64,000 nucleotides of DNA from NCBI RefSeq assembly GCF_947500605.1, contig NZ_CANMSJ010000003.1, positions 62,001-126,000 of the forward strand, given 5' to 3'. Under the pieces are notes generated by a model. That model was given only the letters and a program-made list of their open reading frames with translations, had not been told where the DNA came from and did not search any database. This stretch comes from an uncultured Lacinutrix sp. (GTDB taxonomy: Bacteria > Bacteroidota > Bacteroidia > Flavobacteriales > Flavobacteriaceae). Position numbers and translations under genes: made by a program. This document shows, in pieces, positions 15,688 through 23,447 of this stretch; the stretch's first letter is position 1; every line of letters begins with the position of its first letter.

Positions 15688-18516
15688 ATGAAAAAAACTA
15701 CATTTACTTTTTGTTTAATGTTTTTTTATTGTCTTGCTGCTTTAGCACAACAAAAAAATAGTAATCAGAAAACATCTAAAAACTCGTATCAAGAGTTTGA
15801 ATTAACAGCAGAAACTATTAATTCAATCAATACAACAGGTTATGCTCGTTGTTTAACAGATGAGAACGAAATTGCTTTGAATAAAGAATTTCCTAATCGC
15901 TCAAGTACTCAAGAATTTGAAGAGTGGTTAGCTCCTAAAATAGCTAAATTAAAAGAAGATAGATTAGCAGGGAAGTCTTCTATGTCTGTTTTTAATATTC
16001 CAATCGTTGTTCATATTATTCATAATGGAGATGCTATAGGAACAGGTGAAAATATTACTGATGCTCAAGCTTTATCTCAAATTCAGGTAATGAATGAAGA
16101 TTTTAGAAGATTAGCAGGAACAAGAGGTGGTGCTAACACAACAAACTTAGCTGTTGATGTAGAATTAAATTTCTGTATTGCACAGGTAGATGAAAATGGA
16201 GCAGCTACATCTGGTATTGTAAGACATAATATAGCACCTTATAGTAATGATGTTGCAGATGGTGCTGGTGGAGCAGATTGGGAAATTAGATCAGATGTTC
16301 AAGCAATGAAAATGGCAACACAATGGGATCCTACTAAGTATTTAAATATGTGGACAATAAGAGCAGGAGGATTATCATTGCAAAATGGAGGTTTATCAGG
16401 TCTTTTAGGTTATGCACAATTTCCAGATAATACACCTGGATTAGGAGGTTTAAATGCTTCTGGAGGATCTGCTAATACAGATGGTGTAGTAGCGTCTTTT
16501 GATGCTATGGGAACTAACGATGCTAATGACGGTACTTTTATTTTAAACCCAACATATAACTTAGGACGTACAATGACTCACGAAGTTGGTCACTGGCTGG
16601 GCTTAAGACATATTTGGGGAGATGGAGATTGTACTGCAGATGATTTCTGTGCAGATACACCAAACGCTGGTGATGCAAATTACACTTGTGATTTAACAGC
16701 AGATTCATGTCCAACATCAGCAGGAAACGATCAAGTACAAAATTATATGGATTATACAAATGATGCATGTATGGATACGTTTACTCAAAATCAAAAAGAT
16801 AGAATTCAAGCTGTTATGGGAGCATCTCCTAGAAGAGTTGAGCTAAATACATCTACTGCTTGTACTGTAGAGCCTACTATATATATATCTTCTACATTAT
16901 TAGAAAATATTAATGAAGGTAGTGATTGTGACTTTACAGATGTTGTAATAGATTTAAGTATTGCTACCGCAGCTTCTGCAACAGCAACAGTTAACTTAAC
17001 AAATTCTGGAACAGCTACAGAAAATGAAGATTTCGAATTCATTAATAACTCTGTAACAATAGCAGCAGGAACAACAACGACTAGTAATAGTGTTATTTTA
17101 AGAGTTTTTAACGACAGCTTTGTTGAGGCAGACGAAACTATTAATATAGCAATAAACGTAACAACTACAGGAGATGCTGTTGCAAGTACAAATAATTATA
17201 TTACTACTATTCTTAATGATGATTCTGTAATAGCAGATACAGCAACAGTTACTTATTTTAGTGACAATTTTGATGATGAAGATATTTCAGATTGGACATT
17301 AACAGATAGTGATGGAGATGCTAACAACTGGGGAGATTTATTTGCTATTGGTGATGGTGCAGGCGGTTTTGTAACTCCAGTATCATTAATTTCAAGATCA
17401 TGGCAAACTAATCCATTAACACCAGATAACTGGGCTGTTTCACCAGCAATAGATTTATCATCTGCTAGTGGTACAATAACATTAAACTGGATAACACAAG
17501 TTGCAGCAGCAAGTTGGGATGCAGAAAAATATAGTATACACGTTGGTACAGTTAACGATATAAGTGTTTTAATCAACTCTGCAACTTCATTAACAGAAAC
17601 TTTAGGAGATGCAGGCGACACTGGATCACCAACAGCGCATACTTTAGATCTTTCTGCAATGGCAGGACAGGCACAAGTTTATATTGCTTTTAGACATTGG
17701 GATACTGTAGATCAAGATTTTATTTCTATAGACGATGTTACAGTAACTTCAGTTGTTGGAACAGAAGTACAAACCATTGTAAATAATGCAACTTTAGATA
17801 GCAATAATCTTAATGGATCAGGAAATGCATTTTATATAGATTCTAGTTCAAATAACATTATGTTAGATATAGACAACACAGGTGGTTTCGATTACGGTTG
17901 TACTACTGCAGAAGTTTCTAGAGATGTTGCAACAGCAGGAGCAGATGCAGTGCAGTATAGCGATTCAGATCCATCTAATTTTGTTGCAGCGAAAACATTT
18001 GATGTAACAAGTGTTAATGCAAGTGCAACAGATGCATCAACAATTAGCTTTTATTTTACAGAAGCAGAGCTTGCAGGATGGGAAGCGGTAACAGGTAACG
18101 ATAGATCAGCATTGTATGTTAAAAATGATACAACAGATGAATCTGCTGCGTTAACTATAACAGCATTTGGAACAAATCATAAATTAACAGCATCTTTAAC
18201 AACAGGAGTTGCAGGAACTTATTACTTTGGTACATTAACAGCGCTTTTATCTGTAGATAACTTTAATTTACAAGATACATTCTCAGTGTATCCTAACCCA
18301 AATAATGGAGAATTTACATTACAATTTAGCTCAGTTTCTAAAGACGTAACGTTATCAGTATTCGATATTAGAGGTCGTTCAGTTTACAAAAAATCGTATA
18401 CTAACTCAGGAACATTTAAAGAGACTATTAATTTAGGAAACGTACAATCTGGAATGTATTTATTAAACATAAATAACGACGGAAGAACAATTACTAAAAA
18501 GATTATTGTAGAGTAA
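15688..18516 (+). CDS. Secreted M43 (cytophagalysin/pappalysin-like) metalloprotease with type IX sorting domain
   Basis: The 942-residue protein has a signal peptide (1-21, ending LAQ) and a propeptide. The M43 catalytic domain has the zinc motif HEVGHWLGLRH (H298, E299, H302, H308), followed by Cys-rich DTP and the NYMDYTND Met-turn. Then come a Calx-beta-like domain (about 395-510) and a cleaved-adhesin/choice-of-anchor-J jellyroll (about 525-690). After another beta domain, the type A sorting domain starts at FSVYPNPNNGEF and ends KKIIVE. It follows another secreted protease and is an extracellular protease or surface-degradation enzyme. Substrate unknown. Confidence 0.9.
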   Translation: MKKTTFTFCLMFFYCLAALAQQKNSNQKTSKNSYQEFELTAETINSINTTGYARCLTDENEIALNKEFPNRSSTQEFEEWLAPKIAKLKEDRLAGKSSMSVFNIPIVVHIIHNGDAIGTGENITDAQALSQIQVMNEDFRRLAGTRGGANTTNLAVDVELNFCIAQVDENGAATSGIVRHNIAPYSNDVADGAGGADWEIRSDVQAMKMATQWDPTKYLNMWTIRAGGLSLQNGGLSGLLGYAQFPDNTPGLGGLNASGGSANTDGVVASFDAMGTNDANDGTFILNPTYNLGRTMTHEVGHWLGLRHIWGDGDCTADDFCADTPNAGDANYTCDLTADSCPTSAGNDQVQNYMDYTNDACMDTFTQNQKDRIQAVMGASPRRVELNTSTACTVEPTIYISSTLLENINEGSDCDFTDVVIDLSIATAASATATVNLTNSGTATENEDFEFINNSVTIAAGTTTTSNSVILRVFNDSFVEADETINIAINVTTTGDAVASTNNYITTILNDDSVIADTATVTYFSDNFDDEDISDWTLTDSDGDANNWGDLFAIGDGAGGFVTPVSLISRSWQTNPLTPDNWAVSPAIDLSSASGTITLNWITQVAAASWDAEKYSIHVGTVNDISVLINSATSLTETLGDAGDTGSPTAHTLDLSAMAGQAQVYIAFRHWDTVDQDFISIDDVTVTSVVGTEVQTIVNNATLDSNNLNGSGNAFYIDSSSNNIMLDIDNTGGFDYGCTTAEVSRDVATAGADAVQYSDSDPSNFVAAKTFDVTSVNASATDASTISFYFTEAELAGWEAVTGNDRSALYVKNDTTDESAALTITAFGTNHKLTASLTTGVAGTYYFGTLTALLSVDNFNLQDTFSVYPNPNNGEFTLQFSSVSKDVTLSVFDIRGRSVYKKSYTNSGTFKETINLGNVQSGMYLLNINNDGRTITKKIIVE

Positions 18517-18538
18517 GATTACAACTACTAATATTTTT

Positions 18539-18568
18539 AAAAACTCCGAAAGCAATTTCGGAGTTTTT
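18539..18568 (+). terminator. Terminator after the second metalloprotease
   Basis: A 13-bp stem AAAAACTCCGAAA/TTTCGGAGTTTTT with GCAA loop, identical in stem and loop to that at 15481-15510. Confidence 0.92.
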
Positions 18569-18572
18569 TTAT

Positions 18573-18736
18573 GGTGTTACTTTTGCTACAAAAAAGCAAA
18601 AGTCAGGCTATCCGTTATATCTTTTTTTGTCATTACTTCGTTGGCAGGAATCCATAGTCAAGAAAATAGACACATAATTAAACTAGTATTAATTTTAAGA
18701 AAAAAAAGGATGCCACTTCTATCCTTAACACAGAGC
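18573..18736. repeat. Dispersed repeat family A copy 2, with a family B fragment nested inside
   Basis: The flanks (GTCAGGCTATCCG, TATATCTTTTTTTGTC, then AAAAAAAGGATGCC and ATCCTTAACA) match the repeat at 1461-1550. Between them, about 18629-18699, lies TGTCATT...GGCAGGAATCCA...AAGAAAA, which matches the left half of the repeat at 41292-41368. One mobile repeat appears to have landed in, or recombined with, another. A small hairpin CTTTTGC/GCAAAAG is present at the left end. Confidence 0.65.
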
Positions 18737-18768
18737 AACACTTAAAAATAAAATAATAACTTAGCATC

Positions 18769-19884
18769 ATGAATTTATCTTACTGGGAAATAAAAACATG
18801 GTTAACCAACATAGATTATACAGTTGTTGGAAGCGGAATAGTAGGCCTAAATTGTGCGTTACAATTAAAAGAACAATACCCAAAAGCAAACATTCTTATA
18901 TTAGAAAAAGGAATGTTGCCTCAAGGAGCAAGTACTAAAAATGCAGGATTTGCATGTTTTGGCAGTTTAAGCGAGATTATAGACGATTTAAACACGCATA
19001 CAGAACAAGAAGTAATAGAGTTAGTTAAAAAGAGAGTTGAGGGCTTAGCGCTTTTAAGAGACAATATAGGAGACAAGACTATTGACTACCAACAATTGGG
19101 AGGCTACGAATTGTTTCAAGACACTAATTCTAATTTATTTCAAAACTGTATTTCTAAAATAACAGAGATAAATAATTTATTAAAACCAGTATTTAATGCA
19201 GACGTTTTTAGTTTGAAACCGAATAGTTTTCAGTTTAAAAAAATAAAAGAAAACACTATTTTTAATCAGCTCGAAGGGCAGATAGATACAGGTAAAATGA
19301 TGGAAGCTTTGCTTAAAAAAGCACAAGCAAAAGGCATTAAAATATTAAACAATATTTTAGTCGAAGAATTCTCAGATAACGAGAACACCGTAAATATAAA
19401 AACAAACCAATTTGAGTTTACATCTGCTAAATTATTAATAGCCACAAATGGTTTCGCATCACAATTAATAAAAGAAAAAGTAAAACCAGCAAGAGCACAA
19501 GTATTAATTACAAAGCCAATTAAAGATTTACATATAAAAGGCACGTTTCATTTAGATGAAGGTTACTATTATTTTAGAAATATAAACAATAGAATCTTGT
19601 TTGGAGGTGGAAGAAATTTAGATTTTAAAGCAGAAGAAACCACCGAAATGTCTCAAACAGATCTCATTCAAAACAAGTTAGAAGAGCTGCTTAAAACGAC
19701 CATTTTACCAAACACACCATTTGAAATAGAACACCGTTGGAGCGGAATCATGGGTGTTGGAAGTCAAAAAAAACCAATAGTAAAACAATTAAGTAATAAT
19801 GTGTTTTGTGGTGTAAGACTAGGAGGAATGGGAGTTGCTATTGGTAGCACTATTGGGAAACAGTTAGCAGATATTACTTTGTAA
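18769..19884 (+). CDS. FAD-dependent oxidoreductase (DAO family)
   Basis: The 371-residue protein has the Rossmann dinucleotide motif VVGSGIVGLN (19-28) with the downstream acidic end of strand 2 in ILILEKG. The STKNAGFACFG segment matches the substrate/FAD region of D-amino-acid-oxidase-fold enzymes. The C-terminal HRWSGIMG and GVRLGGMGVAIGS complete the FAD site. The family oxidises amines or amino acids, as in glycine oxidase or gamma-glutamylputrescine oxidase; the substrate here is not predictable. The next gene (mtgA) starts 4 bases after the stop, so the two are probably co-transcribed. Confidence 0.85.
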   Translation: MNLSYWEIKTWLTNIDYTVVGSGIVGLNCALQLKEQYPKANILILEKGMLPQGASTKNAGFACFGSLSEIIDDLNTHTEQEVIELVKKRVEGLALLRDNIGDKTIDYQQLGGYELFQDTNSNLFQNCISKITEINNLLKPVFNADVFSLKPNSFQFKKIKENTIFNQLEGQIDTGKMMEALLKKAQAKGIKILNNILVEEFSDNENTVNIKTNQFEFTSAKLLIATNGFASQLIKEKVKPARAQVLITKPIKDLHIKGTFHLDEGYYYFRNINNRILFGGGRNLDFKAEETTEMSQTDLIQNKLEELLKTTILPNTPFEIEHRWSGIMGVGSQKKPIVKQLSNNVFCGVRLGGMGVAIGSTIGKQLADITL

Positions 19885-19888
19885 CTAA

Positions 19889-20572
19889 ATGAAAAAAATC
19901 TTCGAATTTTTAATTAAAGTTTTCTTTTGGGGCGTTGTGTTTTCGGTTGGATTAGTACTTGTGTTTAAGTATGTTCCAGTACCTGTAACGCCGTTAATGG
20001 TGATTCGTTATTTTGAAAATACTTCAGATAAAAAAATGTGGAAACACGATTGGAAACCAATAGAAGAAATTTCTAAAAACATACAATTAGCTGTTATTTG
20101 TACTGAAGACCACAAGTTTGTAAAACATAACGGCTTTGATATCGAAGCCATCGAAAAAGCTTACGAGCATAACAAAAAAGGCAAACGCGTAAAAGGAGGA
20201 AGTACAATAAGCCAGCAAACAGCAAAAAATGTGTTTCTTTGGCCACAACGCAGTTGGTTTCGTAAAGGATTGGAAACGTATTTTACTTTTTTAATCGAAA
20301 AAATTTGGAGTAAAGAGCGTATTCTCGAAGTCTATTTAAATAGTATAGAAATGGGAAATGGTATTTATGGCATTGAGGCAGCATCTCAATATTGGTTTAA
20401 TAAACCAGCAGCTAAGCTAACAGCTTATGAAGCTGCAGCAATAGCTTCTATATTACCAAGTCCAAGAAAGTATCGTGCGAATCCTGCTTCTGCTTATATT
20501 CAAAAGCGGAAACAATGGATTGTAAATCAAATGCAGTTTTATGGTACATTAGAACTAAAAGAAAAACAATGA
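19889..20572 (+). CDS. mtgA: Monofunctional peptidoglycan glycosyltransferase
   Basis: MtgA polymerises lipid II into glycan strands. The 227-residue protein has one N-terminal membrane helix (about 5-28) and a GT51 domain. That domain shows the catalytic glutamate region VICTEDHKFVKHNGFD, the KGGSTISQQTAKN motif, the RKGLETYFTFLIEKIWSKERILEVYLNSIEMG block, and the second catalytic region GIEAASQYWF. It overlaps the next gene by ATGA. Confidence 0.95.
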   Translation: MKKIFEFLIKVFFWGVVFSVGLVLVFKYVPVPVTPLMVIRYFENTSDKKMWKHDWKPIEEISKNIQLAVICTEDHKFVKHNGFDIEAIEKAYEHNKKGKRVKGGSTISQQTAKNVFLWPQRSWFRKGLETYFTFLIEKIWSKERILEVYLNSIEMGNGIYGIEAASQYWFNKPAAKLTAYEAAAIASILPSPRKYRANPASAYIQKRKQWIVNQMQFYGTLELKEKQ

Positions 20573-21018
20573 GTATAAAAGAAAAGCTATATAATTTATG
20601 TCTAGAGTCTATTGATGCTCGTTTGTTAACAGTTAAGGCTACAATGGATGAAATTCAAGAATCTTTACTTAGTGAGACTAAAAGCAGCGCAGGAGATAAA
20701 CACGAAACAGGTCGTGCTATGCTACAATTAGAAAGAGAAAAAGCAGGAAACCAATTGGCTGAAATTTTAAAAATAAAGACGAACCTATCTAAAATTAATG
20801 CGAGTAATCAGTCTAAAAAAGTGATACTTGGTAGTGTAGTTTATACCAATAAAGCAAACTATTTTATAAGTATTAGTGCTGGAGAATTGGAGGTGGATAG
20901 TATTAAGTTTTATGCTATTTCTCCTAATACTCCAATAGGCCTTTTATTGATGTCGAAAACGGTTGGAGATACCATTGCTTTTAGAGCCAATGAATTTACT
21001 ATTACTGAGGTTTTATAA
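20569..21018 (+). CDS. GreA/GreB-like domain protein
   Basis: The 149-residue protein has an N-terminal helical, partly coiled-coil stretch (about 1-85). The C-terminal FKBP-like GreA/GreB domain (about 88-149) has the pattern SPNTPIGLLLMSKTVGDTIAF with a final strand. Gre factors rescue backtracked RNA polymerase; this short form may bind polymerase differently, since the tip acidic pair is not obvious. Such proteins are sometimes misnamed 3-oxoacyl-ACP synthase. The ATG at 20569 overlaps the mtgA stop (ATGA); a longer in-frame start at 20515 is inside mtgA and unlikely. Confidence 0.75.
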   Translation: MSIKEKLYNLCLESIDARLLTVKATMDEIQESLLSETKSSAGDKHETGRAMLQLEREKAGNQLAEILKIKTNLSKINASNQSKKVILGSVVYTNKANYFISISAGELEVDSIKFYAISPNTPIGLLLMSKTVGDTIAFRANEFTITEVL

Positions 21019-21930
21019 TTATAAAGATATAGAGAGGTAGATTTCTTTCTTTTCTTCAAGCTCTATTTCGCTTTCAAAAAACACTCTATTCCCGTCTAAA
21101 TCAGCTTCAATTAAATAATGATTCCCTTTAAAATAAGCATCTTTAACAGTTGCTTTTAATTGAGATTGTTCAACTACTTTTAATTGATGTGCATACACAA
21201 TAACATCGTTTATAATATTAAACTCACCAAAAAAGGAAGCGATTAAAGGAGTTTCTGGCTTTTTGTATAATTGCTCAGGCGTATTATAGGCTTCAATTTT
21301 ATTGTCGTTTAATACCATCATTTGGTCAGCAAAACCTAAAACATCTTCTTTGTCGTGAGAAGCAACAATACATGTAATATTCTTATCTTTTAAATATTTG
21401 AAAATATTACGACGTAACGATTGTTTTTTGAAATTATCGATATGGCTAAAAGGTTCATCTAATAACAAAATCTCTGGTGCATTTGCTAAAGCTCTAGCTA
21501 AGGCAACACGCTGTTTTTGCCCACCACTTAATAATTTTACTTTAGTTGATGCTAAAGCAGTAAGTTCTACAACTTCAAGAAGTTCTGCAGTACGTTCCTT
21601 TTTTTCTTCTTTATAAAAATTAGACAGGTGTTGTCCAATATTTTCAGCGACAGATATATAAGGTTCTAACTCAAATTCTTGCGCTACATATTTCATGAAA
21701 TCGTAACCAATAACAAGATTGTGTTTTGGACCAAGAATTTGTTCTTTTTTCCAGAAAACAGTTCCGTTATTTAAGTCGTATTCTCCACGAAGTACTTTTA
21801 AAAGCGTGCTTTTTCCACAACCACTTTCGCCAATTACAGCAAGGTATTCTCCTGGCTTTACATTAAAAGAAAGGTCTTTTAAAACTGGTGTTTTTTTATA
21901 TGAGAACTTGAGGTTTTTTACTTGAAGCAT
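21019..21930 (-). CDS. ABC transporter ATP-binding protein (FbpC/PotA-like), orphan
   Basis: The 303-residue ATPase has Walker A GESGCGKS (34-41), a Q-loop region AQEFELEP, signature [15 protein letters not shown], Walker B EILLLDEPFS, and H-loop ASHDKED. A C-terminal TOBE-like extension (about 230-303) follows, as in import ATPases of the polyamine/iron type. No permease or binding protein is nearby. Initiation at 21930 is chosen because the longer frame (to 22008) crosses the terminator of the efflux operon and overlaps its last gene. A TATTTTTG box lies just before the ATG, so the mRNA may be nearly leaderless. Confidence 0.85.
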   Translation of the reverse strand: MLQVKNLKFSYKKTPVLKDLSFNVKPGEYLAVIGESGCGKSTLLKVLRGEYDLNNGTVFWKKEQILGPKHNLVIGYDFMKYVAQEFELEPYISVAENIGQHLSNFYKEEKKERTAELLEVVELTALASTKVKLLSGGQKQRVALARALANAPEILLLDEPFSHIDNFKKQSLRRNIFKYLKDKNITCIVASHDKEDVLGFADQMMVLNDNKIEAYNTPEQLYKKPETPLIASFFGEFNIINDVIVYAHQLKVVEQSQLKATVKDAYFKGNHYLIEADLDGNRVFFESEIELEEKKEIYLSISL

Positions 21931-21934
21931 AGTA

Positions 21935-21942
21935 CAAAAATA
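21935..21942 (-). promoter_or_regulatory. Candidate -7 element for the orphan ABC ATPase
   Basis: Minus-strand TATTTTTG matches TAnnTTTG, only 4 bases before the ATG at 21930. If real it would give a leaderless or near-leaderless message. Confidence 0.35.
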
Positions 21943-21950
21943 ACATAAAA

Positions 21951-21978
21951 AAAACCGCTCAAAAATTTGAGCGGTTTT
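21951..21978 (-). terminator. Terminator of the RND efflux operon
   Basis: A 13-bp stem AAAACCGCTCAAA/TTTGAGCGGTTTT with a 2-base loop lies just beyond the outer-membrane factor stop (minus strand), followed on that strand by T-run. Confidence 0.9.
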
Positions 21979-21998
21979 AAATTGAATAATAGGGCGTT

Positions 21999-23447
21999 TT
22001 AATTCCAACCGCCACCTAAAGCTTGGTATAACTTTACGTTAGCTAGTAATTGGTCTCTTTTAGTTTCTATAATTTCTATTTTAGAATCTAAAGCTTCGCG
22101 TTGTGTTAGTAACACTTCTGTGTATTCTGCTCTTGCAGATCTAAAAAGCTTAAGCGATAAATCTATAGACTCTGTAAGCGCTTGTACTTGATCTTCTTTT
22201 AAAGAATAGCTTTTTTTTAGATTTTCGACATTAGATAATTGATTTTGTACTTCTATAAACGCATTTAATATCGTTTTTTCATATTCAAAAACAGCTTGTA
22301 ATTGTCTATCATTTGCATTTTGATATTCTGCTTTAATCGCATTTCTATTAATTAAAGGAGATACAATATCACCAACTAAAGAATAAGCTAAGGATTCGGG
22401 AGTGTTAGTTAAAAACTTAGGTTTAAAAGCTTCAAAACCTACACCTGCTTTAATACCAATAGAAGGATAAAAGTTAGCTTTTGCAATATTTACGTTTAAT
22501 TTAGAAGCAGATAGTTCGTATTCTGCTTTTCTAATATCTGGTCGATTTGCTAATAATTGAGAAGGAATACCTGAATACATTGTATCTACTGTTTTGGTAA
22601 TAAAACCGTTAGAACTTCTCTTTATAGACTGTGGATATCTACCGACTAGAAAATTAATTAAATTTTCTGTTTCAACTATTTTTTGCTGAATTTGAAACTT
22701 ATTACTTTGGTTTTTGTAAACCTCAGCTTCAAATCGTCTAACAGCCAACAAGGTTGCTCTCGCAGCTTCTTTTTGAAGTTTAACCATTTTTAAAGCTTGT
22801 TGTTGAATCTCTAAATTTTGTTCGATAATTTCCAGCTGATTGTCCAGTGCCATAAGTTCGTAATAAGAACTTGCAATTTCTGTAACCAATTGCGTTACCA
22901 TAAAATTCTTACCTTCAATAGAAGCTAAATATTCTAGGACAGCAGCTTTTTTTCCATTGCGTAACTTTTTCCAAATGTCTAGTTCCCATGAAGCAGAAAG
23001 TCCTGCTGAAAAATTAGTTAATGGTTCTGGAAATTCTTCTTCTTCACGAATGTCAAGGTGTTTTTCTACAGCACCATTTCTAGTGAATTCTCCAACTTTT
23101 TCTACCTCAGCACCAGCATAAACACCAACAAAAGGTAAGTATTCTCCTTTTTTTGCTTTTATTTCATTTTTAGCCATATCTACTTGCTGTAACATCATGT
23201 TTAGCTCTTGATTATTAGCTAAAGCAGTATCTATTAACGTTACTAAATTAGGATCTGTAAAGAATTCTTTCCATTTAATAACTGCTGTATTAGTGGTGTC
23301 TTCTGTTTCAGAGTTATACAACTCTGGAACCGTTTTGTTTTCTTCTCTAACAGTTCTAGTCGGTACACAAGAATACAAGGATACTAGTGCTAAAACACTT
23401 ACTAAATAGAGTTTTCTAACTTTTATATTTTTTATAAAATTATTCAT
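21999..23447 (-). CDS. Outer-membrane efflux factor (TolC/OprM, NodT-type lipoprotein)
   Basis: The 482-residue protein has a lipoprotein signal (lipobox SLYSC, Cys27) and the two OEP repeats of trimeric outer-membrane channels. The repeats are long amphipathic helices (about 95-270 and 300-475) with ANRPDIRKAEYEL (about 313-325) as the family hallmark. It forms the exit duct for the RND pump encoded just upstream, whose gene it overlaps by 8 bases. Operon order is adaptor, pump, duct; a terminator follows. Confidence 0.93.
   Translation of the reverse strand: MNNFIKNIKVRKLYLVSVLALVSLYSCVPTRTVREENKTVPELYNSETEDTTNTAVIKWKEFFTDPNLVTLIDTALANNQELNMMLQQVDMAKNEIKAKKGEYLPFVGVYAGAEVEKVGEFTRNGAVEKHLDIREEEEFPEPLTNFSAGLSASWELDIWKKLRNGKKAAVLEYLASIEGKNFMVTQLVTEIASSYYELMALDNQLEIIEQNLEIQQQALKMVKLQKEAARATLLAVRRFEAEVYKNQSNKFQIQQKIVETENLINFLVGRYPQSIKRSSNGFITKTVDTMYSGIPSQLLANRPDIRKAEYELSASKLNVNIAKANFYPSIGIKAGVGFEAFKPKFLTNTPESLAYSLVGDIVSPLINRNAIKAEYQNANDRQLQAVFEYEKTILNAFIEVQNQLSNVENLKKSYSLKEDQVQALTESIDLSLKLFRSARAEYTEVLLTQREALDSKIEIIETKRDQLLANVKLYQALGGGWN

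Noticed and set aside
17253-17621. Long antisense open frame within the second metalloprotease
   Set aside because: The repetitive Ser/Thr-rich coding strand gives stop-poor antisense frames; no promoter or family support.
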